From Labrenzia sp. R4_2 (GTDB lineage: Bacteria; Pseudomonadota; Alphaproteobacteria; Rhizobiales; Stappiaceae), in the NCBI RefSeq assembly GCF_017743865.1, contig NZ_JAGHRJ010000003.1, positions 310,001 to 374,000 of the forward strand: a stretch of DNA of 64,000 nucleotides. Reading direction: 5' to 3'. Below are positions 35,277 to 43,788 of this stretch, piece after piece. The position numbers and the translations under genes are program-made. Positions within the stretch are counted from its first letter, which is position 1. Each line of letters opens with the position of its first letter. The notes below the pieces were generated by a model. That model had not been told where the DNA came from and searched no databases. It was given only the letters and a program-made list of their open reading frames with translations.

Positions 35277-36055
35277 AGCGGTTTTTGAGAATGGGGCGAA
35301 TTGATGAAACAATCGCCCCAGTCCCCTTCGCCTTCGCCGAAGGGGATGTAGCCGCGGGCCGCTAAGAACTCAGGTAGGTCTGTGTCCGATTGGGCCTCGT
35401 CGAGAGCAGTTTCAAAACCTTCAAATTCTCTGGCTGCCAAGTTTTCATCCTCCGCCAGAATCCGTCCCGAGGCTACCGCGTCGCGGGCGACAGACGTCAG
35501 CTCTGAGTATCCAAGATCGGCGATCGCTATCAGCCAGCCGCTCCAGATTGGATCGTCCGCTGGCGGTGCATCTTCCGATTTGAGAAAACCGCGAAGATTG
35601 CGCTCTGTGGAGACAGCATTCACCCTGCCCTTAAGCGCCTCGTAAGTCCAAGCCCTTAAAAACGCATCCCGGATCATGAAATCCAGTTTGTCATTCTGAA
35701 AGCCTTCCCACAGGTCAGTCGCTTTTCCATAGCCCAGGCACATCAGGACACGTGGAAAAGTCTCGCCCAATCCAACTTCCCCAAGAAGGTCCGCGAGTAT
35801 CAGAGGCTGTCGGGTCGCAAGTCTGTAGACGCCGTCAAATGTGTTTTGTGTTCGAAGGACGGCGAGGATGTGAAGACCAAGGTAAAAGGACTGCGCCTCC
35901 AATGCGTCCAATTCCGTGCCGTTTGCGGCCTTACCAAGGATTGGCAAAAAGATAGCAGCTGAGCGATCCGGGTTTTTCAGACAGTACGCGAGCATCTCAG
36001 CCGGATAGGTTTCCGGATCCGCCAGGTTTTCCAAGATGTCACGACGATCGAGCAT
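35273..36055 (-). CDS. DUF1186-family hypothetical protein
   Basis: A 260-aa helical protein, probably cytoplasmic (no signal or TM). The segments MLAYCLKNPDRSAAIFLPIL, LGLHILAVLRTQNTFDGVYRLA and LMCLGYGKATDLWEGFQNDKLDFMIRDAFLRAW have the repeat-helix look of DUF1186 proteins. Function unknown. It converges with putA with a 4-bp overlap of stops and has about 40 bp between its start and the hrpB stop. HrpB lies upstream on the same strand, so it may be the last gene of that unit. Confidence 0.85.
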   Translation of the reverse strand: MLDRRDILENLADPETYPAEMLAYCLKNPDRSAAIFLPILGKAANGTELDALEAQSFYLGLHILAVLRTQNTFDGVYRLATRQPLILADLLGEVGLGETFPRVLMCLGYGKATDLWEGFQNDKLDFMIRDAFLRAWTYEALKGRVNAVSTERNLRGFLKSEDAPPADDPIWSGWLIAIADLGYSELTSVARDAVASGRILAEDENLAAREFEGFETALDEAQSDTDLPEFLAARGYIPFGEGEGDWGDCFINSPHSQKPL

Positions 36056-36096
36056 AAAACCTCCGGCGAAACTCTATCACAGGTAGAATGGGAAAT

Positions 36097-38616
36097 TCAG
36101 CTTCCCTTTGGTTTTATCCGCCGTGTGGCTTCAGCTGAAGTCGGATCATCAGGCCACGGATGTTTGGGATATCGACCTTTCATGTCGGCTTTCACGTCGG
36201 ACCAGGAACCCGCCCAAAAGCCAGGCAGATCCTTGGTAATCTGGATCGGTCTCTGCGCGGGAGAAAGAAGCTCCAGAAGCAGCGGCAAACGCCCGTTGCA
36301 GACTGCTGGGTGTTCACTGAGGCCGAACAGTTCCTGCACACGGATCGACATAGTCGGCCCTGCCGCCGCGCCATAGTCGATTGGTACCCGGCTTCCGGTC
36401 GGGGCCGTGAAATGGGACGGTGCGATGGCTTCAAGTTTCTCAGTCGCATCGTAAGGAAGTTTTGCGGCGAGCGCGGTCCCGAGCACGGCGGCGTCAATCG
36501 CGGCCAAACTGGTCAGGCCTGCTATGAACGGCCCAAGCCAGTCCTCAAGGCTATCGGTGAGCGCACGGTCTGACAGATCCGGGAGATCGTCCGCACCATT
36601 GTCTCGCGCATAGGCCAGACGCTTGCGCAGACGGTCCTGATCCTTGCTCCAGGGGAGGCGGGAAACACCGCGTCGCCTGATCTCTGTAAGGAGCGCCTTC
36701 TCGATAGCTGCTGGATCGGGTGAGGTTATGTTTCGCGATTGCAACTCCACGGCCTTGTACCGTAAGACGCGCCGTGCCTTCAGGGCACCTTCTTTGGTCA
36801 GTTGCACCTCATCGGTTTCGATGATGTCGTTGGAAAACAAATCCTCGATTTCATCGCGGCTTATCGGCGCGCAAAGCTGGATCCTGCCACTCGCCGCTTT
36901 GCCTTGAATATCCGCTACAGTCAGGAATGGTTCTGATGCCAAGCCATGCTCTGCGGGCAATTCGGCACCGCGGCCATTGGCGAGACGAAAACGCCCCTTT
37001 GCGCCCCGTGCCTGGGCGACGCGATCTGGATAGGCGAGGGCGAGCAGCATGCCGCCGCGCTCGATATCGATCTCCGAGCCACTGCCGCCGGCAAGTTTCA
37101 ACCACCGGGCCGCGAGGGCTTTGCCGTCCTTTGCGCGTTGGCCTCTGTCGTTCTTCAAAGTCTGCAAACGCACGCGCAGATCGGGATCGCGTCCTCCGAG
37201 CCCAGGTTCAGAAAGCAACAGGACGATGAGCGCTGCCGTATAGCCCAGACCCCGCGCCGCACCCTCCATCACCATGTGGGCGAGCCGCGGATGCAAAGGA
37301 AGCTTTGCGAGGCTTTTTCCCTCCGCTGTCAACCGCCCGGAACTGTCGAGCGCATGTAAGTCCGCTAATAGCGTGACCGCTTCGTTCCAGGCAGCTGTTG
37401 GTGGTGGATCTGGAAACGTGAGAGATGCCGGATCCGAGGTGCCCCAGGCCGCAAGATCCAGCACGAGGCCGGTGAGATCGGCTTCCAGAATTTCCGGTGT
37501 CTCGGCTGCGGGCAGTGAAACTGTCTGTGCTTCGTCCCAAAGCCGGTAACACACACCTGGTTCCGTCCGCCCGGCACGCCCCCGTCTTTGGTCAGCAGAG
37601 GCTCTTGAAACGCGCACTGTCTCCAGGCGTGTTAGGCCCGTTTGCGGCTCATATTTGGGGACGCGCGCAAACCCGCTGTCGATCACGACACGCACCCCTT
37701 CAATCGTGAGGGAGGTCTGGGCAATGGCACTGGCGAGCACGATCTTGCGATTGCCACCGGTTGCTGGCCGGATGGCTGCGTCCTGCGCCTTGCTGTCCAG
37801 GCCGCCATAGAGCGGGGTGATTTGGTAGTTTGGCGCAACGTTACCAGCAAGCAGATCCGCCGTCCGTTTGATTTCGCCCTGACCGGGCAGGAAAACAAGA
37901 ACAGAACCGCTTTCTTCGCGTATTGCCTGTTGAACAGCTCTCGCGATCTGATGTTCGATCCGCTCGTTTTGAACGCGACCAAGATAACGCGTTTCAACGG
38001 GAAAACTGCGGCCTTTGCTTTCGATCACAGGAGCGTTGCCGAGCAACTGGGCGATGCCGGATGCGTCAATCGTCGCGGACATCGGGACGAGCCGAAGATC
38101 CTCACGCAAGGCGCCTTGTACGTCCAGGCTTAGGGCGAGGCCCAGATCTCCGTCGAGTGACCGCTCGTGAAATTCATCAAAGAGGATCGCGGCAACACCG
38201 CTCAATTCCGGATCATCGAGAACCATGCGGGTGAACACACCTTCGGTAACAACCTCGATCCGTGTTTGAGCGCTTACCTTGGTTTCCATGCGCACGCGGT
38301 AACCAACGGTTTCGCCGGGACGTTCGCCAAGTTCACTTGCCATACGCCGGGCGGCGGCCCGCGCTGCGAGGCGCCGTGGTTCCAGGACCAGGATCTTGCT
38401 GTCGCCCCGCCAAGAAGCATTCAGAAGCGCCAGCGGTACGCGTGTCGTTTTGCCAGCGCCTGGTTCTGCAACAAGAACAGCGTTGGTGTTTGTCTCCAGC
38501 GCTGAGAGCAGTTCCGGCAGAACCCCGTCAATCGGTAAGGACGTTTTGAACTCAGGTGTTTTTGCCACGGATGATCGGGGCCTCACGCCGGGATTGTTGC
38601 CGGATTGACTAACCAT
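36097..38616 (-). CDS. hrpB: ATP-dependent helicase HrpB
   Basis: A DEAH-box RNA helicase-like protein of 839 aa. It shows motif I AEPGAGKTTRVPLALL, motif II DEFHER, motif III SATID, VI-like QRRGRAGRTEPGVCYRLW, and an HrpB-specific C-terminal region (LLELLSPAQRPIQITKDLPGFWAGSW). The annotated start at 38616 overlaps glk by 34 bases. HrpB proteins often start nearer TSLPIDGVLPELL, so the GTG at 38568 or another internal start may be used. It is part of the mgsA-glk-hrpB unit. Biological role in the cell remains uncertain. Confidence 0.93.
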   Translation of the reverse strand: MVSQSGNNPGVRPRSSVAKTPEFKTSLPIDGVLPELLSALETNTNAVLVAEPGAGKTTRVPLALLNASWRGDSKILVLEPRRLAARAAARRMASELGERPGETVGYRVRMETKVSAQTRIEVVTEGVFTRMVLDDPELSGVAAILFDEFHERSLDGDLGLALSLDVQGALREDLRLVPMSATIDASGIAQLLGNAPVIESKGRSFPVETRYLGRVQNERIEHQIARAVQQAIREESGSVLVFLPGQGEIKRTADLLAGNVAPNYQITPLYGGLDSKAQDAAIRPATGGNRKIVLASAIAQTSLTIEGVRVVIDSGFARVPKYEPQTGLTRLETVRVSRASADQRRGRAGRTEPGVCYRLWDEAQTVSLPAAETPEILEADLTGLVLDLAAWGTSDPASLTFPDPPPTAAWNEAVTLLADLHALDSSGRLTAEGKSLAKLPLHPRLAHMVMEGAARGLGYTAALIVLLLSEPGLGGRDPDLRVRLQTLKNDRGQRAKDGKALAARWLKLAGGSGSEIDIERGGMLLALAYPDRVAQARGAKGRFRLANGRGAELPAEHGLASEPFLTVADIQGKAASGRIQLCAPISRDEIEDLFSNDIIETDEVQLTKEGALKARRVLRYKAVELQSRNITSPDPAAIEKALLTEIRRRGVSRLPWSKDQDRLRKRLAYARDNGADDLPDLSDRALTDSLEDWLGPFIAGLTSLAAIDAAVLGTALAAKLPYDATEKLEAIAPSHFTAPTGSRVPIDYGAAAGPTMSIRVQELFGLSEHPAVCNGRLPLLLELLSPAQRPIQITKDLPGFWAGSWSDVKADMKGRYPKHPWPDDPTSAEATRRIKPKGS

Positions 38617-39620
38617 TCGCGCCCGCGCCGATCGACCGCAAATTGTTCGGGTTGTCGGGCATAGGCAGCCAAACCTTCCAGTGCAGGGTCCGGATGACGC
38701 ACAATAAAGGTCGGGATTTTGTGCATCAGCTGTTCGTGGGGCGCCTTTGCTTCAAACGCTGCGCGGAAGTTTCCATCCGTCAAGAACTGCGGGATGCGGG
38801 GCGTGATGCCGCCGGTCAGATACACACCGCCGCGAGCAAGGGTCGTCAACGCAAAGTCCCCTGCAACACGGCCAAGAGCCCTTGCAAAAACCTGCAGCGT
38901 TTTCAGGGCAACCGGGTCGTTCTCTTCTGCTGCCTTCGTAATCATCGCGGGCGTCGTAAAGTCCCGGGTCATATCCATCCACGTGGAAACGGCCCCGGCG
39001 AGGCGCGGAAGCCCCGTGCCACTCAAAACCTCCTCGGCACCGATTCGGCCATTGCGCTTGGTTATGAAAGGCCAAATCTCAAAGTCTTCGGGAGTTACGG
39101 GCCCCAGTTCCACATGCCCTCCTTCTCCGGGAACCGGTACCCAGGTGTCGGCCGCATAGATCATCGACGCCGCTCCAAGCCCAGTGCCGGGCCCAAGAAC
39201 AAATTTTGTTGCGTTTGGCCGGGCATCACCCTTACCAACCTGCTCAATATCCGCACCTTGATATCCAGGCAAGGCAAGGGCTTGCGCCTCGAAGTCGTTG
39301 AGGACAATGACCCGGTCAACGCCGAGGTCCGCGATCATCCTGAGCGGTTCGATCACCCAAGCTGCATTTGTCAGTGGTATCGTGTCGCCGGTCACCGGGC
39401 CTGCTACCGCAATGATGGCAGTCCTCGGATGTTCCGAAGTGTTTGGCAATACGGTCTGCCGAATGGCTGAGGAAATGTCTGCATGATCTGCGGTTGCTGT
39501 CTTGCCGCACATCCGGGTGGGTGCCGTCTCATTCTCGACCATCGCGAAACGTGCATTCGTGCCGCCGATATCGGCAACCAGGACCGGATAGGAAAATGGA
39601 GCTTGGGATTTGAACGTCAT
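38583..39620 (-). CDS. glk: Glucokinase
   Basis: 345 aa, the Glk (bacterial glucokinase) family. It has [17 protein letters not shown] (ATP phosphate-1 site), the [12 protein letters not shown] catalytic Asp segment, [11 protein letters not shown] and [10 protein letters not shown]. It phosphorylates glucose with ATP in the cytoplasm. Its start overlaps the end of mgsA by 4 bases (ATGA), and its end overlaps the start of hrpB. Coupling to methylglyoxal synthase links both to sugar-phosphate overflow (inference). Confidence 0.95.
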   Translation of the reverse strand: MTFKSQAPFSYPVLVADIGGTNARFAMVENETAPTRMCGKTATADHADISSAIRQTVLPNTSEHPRTAIIAVAGPVTGDTIPLTNAAWVIEPLRMIADLGVDRVIVLNDFEAQALALPGYQGADIEQVGKGDARPNATKFVLGPGTGLGAASMIYAADTWVPVPGEGGHVELGPVTPEDFEIWPFITKRNGRIGAEEVLSGTGLPRLAGAVSTWMDMTRDFTTPAMITKAAEENDPVALKTLQVFARALGRVAGDFALTTLARGGVYLTGGITPRIPQFLTDGNFRAAFEAKAPHEQLMHKIPTFIVRHPDPALEGLAAYARQPEQFAVDRRGREWLVNPATIPA

Positions 39621-40048
39621 TGGGCAACCGCGCCCACTTCCGGTGTGTTGGACGTTGTCGTCAAACCAGTCAGGCGGGATGACCGAAGCAGAATCCCGGC
39701 CGTTGAAGGGTTCAACGCCATTGGCATGTCATACACAACAGCAAGGCGCATCAAAGCTTTTACATCGACATCGTGGGGCATCGGGGACAGCGGATCGACA
39801 AAGAAAATCAAACCATGAAGGCGTCCTTCGGCAATCATCGCACCAATTTGCTGATCGCCGCCCAATGGGCCGCTTTTAAATCGATTGATGTTTAGGCTGG
39901 GGCAGGCCTCTTGTATGCGGCCGCCCGTCGTGCCGGTCGCGACAAGATCGAATGATGTCAGTTTCTCTTCATGCCGCTCGGCAAACTCGACCATGGCGTC
40001 TTTTTTGGCATCGTGGGCCACCAGGGCAAGGGTTGGTTTGGCGGGCAT
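39617..40048 (-). CDS. mgsA: Methylglyoxal synthase
   Basis: 143 aa, close to the usual length. The start [20 protein letters not shown], the phosphate-binding ATGTTGGRI, the catalytic Asp segment [19 protein letters not shown] and [22 protein letters not shown] are all typical. It converts dihydroxyacetone phosphate to methylglyoxal, a bypass that frees phosphate when sugar phosphates build up. The first gene of a leftward mgsA-glk-hrpB unit. Confidence 0.96.
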   Translation of the reverse strand: MPAKPTLALVAHDAKKDAMVEFAERHEEKLTSFDLVATGTTGGRIQEACPSLNINRFKSGPLGGDQQIGAMIAEGRLHGLIFFVDPLSPMPHDVDVKALMRLAVVYDMPMALNPSTAGILLRSSRLTGLTTTSNTPEVGAVAQ

Positions 40049-40180
40049 GAGAGGCGTCCTTTGAGAACGGATTGGAAATTGTTTTCGTGTTTAGCGTCAA
40101 AGGCGGCCAGGCGCAAAGAAAGATCGGAATTTGCTGAGACAGTTTCGCTCAACCAGACCGGAAGGCCGCTGAAATCTGAA

Positions 40181-40212
40181 GATAAAAAACGCACCTGCCG
40201 GAACAGGTGCGC
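40181..40212 (-). terminator. Terminator after the vWA protein gene
   Basis: On the minus strand GCGCACCTGT-TCCGG-CAGGTGCG is followed by TTTTTTATC. Stem about 8 bp with strong GC content. It lies 31 bp after the stop at 40243 and separates this gene from mgsA. Confidence 0.85.
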
Positions 40213-40242
40213 TTGAAAGACACTGATGGAGACGTGGCTTGA

Positions 40243-41094
40243 TCAGTCGAACAAATTACAACGCACCGGTTCACGTGCGGAGACAGTGTGGAAGTAGTTG
40301 TCCGGTTCTGGCATCGAAATACCGGCAATCTCCATGACGAGTTTCATGCGGATTGCATCCGCAAAGCCTTCTTTCGATCGCACAGGGATTGCAAACGAAC
40401 CCGGGCCACCAATCACGCAGTCTTCGTAATAATGGTCGAGGTTCAGCATGGCTTGCCAGGTGTTTTTGTTTGATTTCATCATCAACGGAAGGCCGTTGAT
40501 GGTCACGCCGGCGTTCACCATGCGGTCACGCATGGCTGTCACTGAGCCGCCTTGGTTGTTCGGGCCATCGCCCGAAATGTCGATGACCTGCCGCAAGCCC
40601 GTGTACTTGTTGTTCTGAACCATCCAGACCGACTTTTCCAGTGCGGAGGAAATTGATGTTCGTTGCACCTGCCGCAACGGAGCTTCAGAAACCTTGGAAG
40701 CGAAATGCGCCGCTGAAGCCGCATCTTGGACAACTGTCCAGTCGGCGACGACGAAATGTTCGTCAACACCGCCCCATTCCATGTACATGATCGCGATTTT
40801 ACCGATGGGACCGACCTGTATCGCATCCAGAAACTCTTGAGATGTCAGAGCCGAGATATATCCAGCGCGCTGGATCTCCTGCTCTTCGGTATCCATGGAT
40901 TGGGAAATGTCGACAGCGAGCACCAGTTCAACGTCTACTTCGTTGGCGGGATCATAGCTATATTGCGCTGAAACAAGTGGCGACCTCAAAAAGTCGCGTG
41001 CTTGAGTTTGCGTGGAAAATACGGTGGCCACGCAGAGGAAGAGAAGTAACTTAAACGCTTTCAGTGCACAGTCTTGTGTTGATTCGAGACGCAT
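40243..41094 (-). CDS. DUF1194 secreted von Willebrand factor A-domain protein
   Basis: 283 aa from the ATG at 41092-41094, which has a GGAG site; alternative ATG at 41106. A signal peptide (KAFKLLLFLCVATVFSTQTQA) predicts export. The vWA fold carries the MIDAS motif AVDISQSMD at about residue 54 and the conserved SGDGPNNQGG segment. This family often occurs in alphaproteobacteria and may bind metal-dependent partners in the periplasm. Function unknown. Preceded by the long AT-rich region and followed by a strong terminator. Confidence 0.88.
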   Translation of the reverse strand: MRLESTQDCALKAFKLLLFLCVATVFSTQTQARDFLRSPLVSAQYSYDPANEVDVELVLAVDISQSMDTEEQEIQRAGYISALTSQEFLDAIQVGPIGKIAIMYMEWGGVDEHFVVADWTVVQDAASAAHFASKVSEAPLRQVQRTSISSALEKSVWMVQNNKYTGLRQVIDISGDGPNNQGGSVTAMRDRMVNAGVTINGLPLMMKSNKNTWQAMLNLDHYYEDCVIGGPGSFAIPVRSKEGFADAIRMKLVMEIAGISMPEPDNYFHTVSAREPVRCNLFD

Positions 41095-41647
41095 TGGTTT
41101 CTCCATCTTTCGGTCGTCTGACCAGGTCGCCACGTCTCCCCTTTTTGTTATTTTGTTATGTAATTTCTTATCTTTTCGTTTCTCGCTAATCCTACTTAGG
41201 TACTTTGACTCATTTGGTCGCTGCTCGTGAATTACTGAGCAAGCAGTGTGCCAACTGTACTAGATTTATGATTAACCGGCAAAATCAAATGCGCACAGAG
41301 TGCATTTATTCCACAGAAGGGAAATAAGTGCCGGTTTGCTCGGCAAAAATTGCCACTTGCTCTGAAGATGCGAAAATGATGCGGCATTTTTTGCCGGGCG
41401 CGTCTCTGCCGGAAAAACGTCGCTTTGATCAAAAATTCGGCAGTTTGCTGCATTTTTGTGACGCTTTTTTATTGACGCAAAGCTCTTGAAGCGACATGAT
41501 CTGCAGAAATTCTCACTATGTGAAGAATTTTTCAAAATGCTTTTGCGGCGACCAGTAAATCGTCGTGGCAATGGCGGATCAGGCTGGTTCGAGGGAGCCA
41601 CTTGGTCAAACGTGTTTGAGATATAACTCTTGGGAGCGGGTTTCTCG
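41095..41647. other. 553-bp AT-rich intergenic region with hairpins
   Basis: Separates the vWA gene from the nucleoside operon regulator. No convincing ORF. Repeated hairpin-like elements are seen around 41274-41460 (ACCGGCAAAATC, CTCGGCAAAAATTGCC, GCGGCATTTTTTGCCG, CGGCAGTTTGCTGCATTTT). It also contains the promoter and operator-like palindrome at 41472-41530. It presumably carries divergent promoters. Confidence 0.5.
41472..41530 (+). promoter_or_regulatory. Promoter and operator-like inverted repeat before the nucleoside operon regulator
   Basis: TTGACG (41472-41477) and CATGAT (41495-41500) are 17 bp apart. Just downstream AAATTCTCAC (41507-41516) and GTGAAGAATTT (41520-41530) form an imperfect inverted repeat around TAT. 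The position suggests an operator for the regulator's own gene or the whole unit. Confidence 0.42.
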
Positions 41648-42631
41648 ATGGCGGTACGCGGCGACGATTTGACATCTCACATGGCCATCCGGGCTGCGTG
41701 GCTGTCGTTTGTCGGTGGCCGGACGCAAGGTGAGATCGCGGCTCAGCTTGGTGTCTCTCCCGCCAAAGTCCATCGTTTGATTGCACACGCGCAAAAGGCC
41801 GGGCATGTAAAGTTCCAGATCGACGGCAGGCCAATGGAATGCCTGCAGCTGGAGCGGGAGCTGACGTCTCATTTCGGTCTGTCCAATTGCATCATTGCCC
41901 CGGATGTCGGCAGCGGCGATGAAGATGCAGCTTTGCGAGCGGTGGCTGTTTCCGCCGCGCAGTTCTTATCAGGTCTTCTTGGTGGTGCTGGTGTGAAGCG
42001 GTTGGGCGTTGGCATGGGGCGCACATTGACGGCATCAGTCGAAGCCTTGCCGAAGATCCAGCGCAGCGATCTAGAGATCATGTCGATCTGCGGATCCTTG
42101 ACGCGCACATTGGCTGCCAACCCTTACGACATCGTCCAGAAGATGCAGGAGCGGACTGGTGGCGTCGGATACTATCTGCCGGTGCCGTACTTTGCCGAAA
42201 ATCAGGACGAAAAGTCTATGTTTTTGACCCAGCGCAGCGTTCAGGATCTGATGAGCCGCGCGCGCCAGTCTGATGCCTTCCTTATTGGGCTGGGTTCGGT
42301 CGAAAATGAAGGGCACCTCGTGCAGCGCGGCATGATCTCCAAGCAGGAGCAGGAAAATCTAATGTCCGGCGGCGCCGTTTGTGATTTGATGGGGCGCTTC
42401 TTGACGATTGACGGAGAATTGGCTCCCGACCCGCTCGGAGATTGTGCGGTCGGCCTTCATTTTGATGAAGTTCGGGGGAGCCGTGTGATTGCGCTGGTGG
42501 GTGGTGAAAGCAAGGTGGATGCAACACTTGCTGCACTGCGTACCGGTGTCATTACCGATCTGGTTGCGGATGAGAGCCTAGCAAAAGCTCTCAGCGCACG
42601 GGTCGGGTTACAGTTGGCACAGTCTGCATAA
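41648..42631 (+). CDS. SorC/DeoR-type sugar-binding transcriptional regulator
   Basis: 327 aa from the ATG at 41648 (the open frame begins six codons earlier with TTG). An N-terminal helix-turn-helix (AWLSFVGGRTQGEIAAQLGVSPAKVHRLIAHA) precedes a SorC-type phosphosugar-binding domain (MGRTLTASVEALP, CGSLTRTLAANPYDIVQKM, GLGSVENEG). Family members respond to sugar phosphates. Placed directly before the nucleoside import and salvage genes, it likely senses deoxyribose- or ribose-phosphate (inference). About 69 bp before the first BMP gene. Confidence 0.92.
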   Translation: MAVRGDDLTSHMAIRAAWLSFVGGRTQGEIAAQLGVSPAKVHRLIAHAQKAGHVKFQIDGRPMECLQLERELTSHFGLSNCIIAPDVGSGDEDAALRAVAVSAAQFLSGLLGGAGVKRLGVGMGRTLTASVEALPKIQRSDLEIMSICGSLTRTLAANPYDIVQKMQERTGGVGYYLPVPYFAENQDEKSMFLTQRSVQDLMSRARQSDAFLIGLGSVENEGHLVQRGMISKQEQENLMSGGAVCDLMGRFLTIDGELAPDPLGDCAVGLHFDEVRGSRVIALVGGESKVDATLAALRTGVITDLVADESLAKALSARVGLQLAQSA

Positions 42632-42657
42632 AGCAGCTGGGTCTCTCGAGGGGAAAT

Positions 42658-42678
42658 GGGCCCGCCGAAGGCAGGCCC
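42658..42678 (+). promoter_or_regulatory. Intergenic hairpin upstream of the first BMP gene
   Basis: GGGCC-c-GCC-gaa-GGC-a-GGCCC forms an 8-bp stem with one symmetric mismatch. It ends 22 bp before the GTG start and no T run follows, so it is more likely a transcript-stabilising or processing hairpin than a terminator. Confidence 0.4.
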
Positions 42679-42700
42679 CCGCATGTCGGAGGACATATAC

Positions 42701-43702
42701 GTGAAGAAAATTCTGACCATCAGCACCGCTTTGGCGGGTCTGGCGTTTTCGGTGGCCGGCGCAATGGCCGCCGACATCAAGCCGGCAGTGCTCTATGATC
42801 TGGGCGGCCGTTTTGACAAGTCTTTCAACGAAGCAGCCTACACCGGTGCTGAGCAATTCAAAGCGGATTACGGCACCGAGTACCGCGACTTCGAAATCCA
42901 GAACGACAGCCAGCGCGAGCAGGCACTGCGGAACTTCGCAAAACGCGGCATGAACCCGATCGTTGCAATCGGTTTCTCTCAGGCCAACGCGGTTGAGAAA
43001 GTCGCGCAGGAATTCCCGGACACCCAGTTTGCGATCGTCGACATGGTCGTTGATCTTCCGAACGTTCGTTCGATCCTGTTCAAGGAGCACGAAGGCTCCT
43101 ACATCGTGGGCATGCTCGCTGCGATGGCGTCTGAAACCGACAAGGTCGGCTTCGTTGGCGGTATGGACATTCCGCTGATCCGTAAATTTGCATGCGGTTA
43201 CAAGCAGGGTGTGATGGCGACAGCGCCGGACGCTGAAGTCTTTGAAAACATGACGGGCACGACAGGGGCCGCATGGAACGACCCGGTCAAGGGAGGTGAG
43301 CTGGCAAAGTCCCAGTTCGACAGCGGCGCTGACGTTGTCTACCACGCAGCAGGTGCCACCGGTATCGGTGTTCTTCAAGCTGCTGCCGATGCCGGCAAGC
43401 TCGGCATCGGCGTCGACAGCAACCAGAACGGCCTGCATCCGGGCTCTGTGTTGACGTCGATGCTGAAGCGCGTTGACATCGCTGTTTACCAGGCATTTGA
43501 AGATGCTGCCAACGACTCTTGGTCTTCAGGCTTTGAAGTGCTCGGCCTGAAAGAAGGCGGTGTTGATTGGGCTCTGGACGACAACAATGCAGAACTCGTT
43601 AGCGATGAAATGAAGGCTGCTGTTGAAGAAGCATCCAACAAGATCATCTCCGGCGAAATCGTCGTTCACGACTACATGTCTGATCAGAACTGCCCAGTCT
43701 AA
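42701..43702 (+). CDS. BMP-family nucleoside ABC transporter substrate-binding protein (copy 1)
   Basis: 333 aa from the GTG at 42701, with GGAGG eight bases upstream; upstream in-frame ATGs lack this site. The signal peptide is VKKILTISTALAGLAFSVAGAMA, without a lipobox, so the mature protein is soluble in the periplasm. The BMP (basic membrane protein) fold is shown by GRFDKSFNEAAYTGAEQF, PIVAIGFSQANAVEKVA, FVGGMDIPLI and HAAGATGIGVLQAAADA. This family binds purine and other nucleosides. It is followed by a paralogue and the matching ABC genes. Confidence 0.94.
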   Translation: MKKILTISTALAGLAFSVAGAMAADIKPAVLYDLGGRFDKSFNEAAYTGAEQFKADYGTEYRDFEIQNDSQREQALRNFAKRGMNPIVAIGFSQANAVEKVAQEFPDTQFAIVDMVVDLPNVRSILFKEHEGSYIVGMLAAMASETDKVGFVGGMDIPLIRKFACGYKQGVMATAPDAEVFENMTGTTGAAWNDPVKGGELAKSQFDSGADVVYHAAGATGIGVLQAAADAGKLGIGVDSNQNGLHPGSVLTSMLKRVDIAVYQAFEDAANDSWSSGFEVLGLKEGGVDWALDDNNAELVSDEMKAAVEEASNKIISGEIVVHDYMSDQNCPV

Positions 43703-43716
43703 TCTCATTTGTCTTG

Positions 43717-43756
43717 GCATCCCGCGCGGTTCTGCGTGCGGGATGCATTTCTTTGG
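43717..43756 (+). terminator. Hairpin between the two BMP genes, possible partial terminator
   Basis: GCATCCCGCGCG-gttctg-CGTGCGGGATGC forms a 12-bp stem (one G-U pair) and is followed by ATTTCTTTGGGTTTT. The T run is broken, so termination is probably incomplete. It could raise expression of the first binding protein over the genes downstream. Confidence 0.55.
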
Positions 43757-43788
43757 GTTTTCCCGGTTCGCGGTCTAGCGGGGATCTG

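Noticed and set aside
42608-43438. Open frame of 276 codons on the minus strand inside the first BMP gene
   Set aside because: Antisense shadow; a similar one is not kept as a protein in the paralogue.
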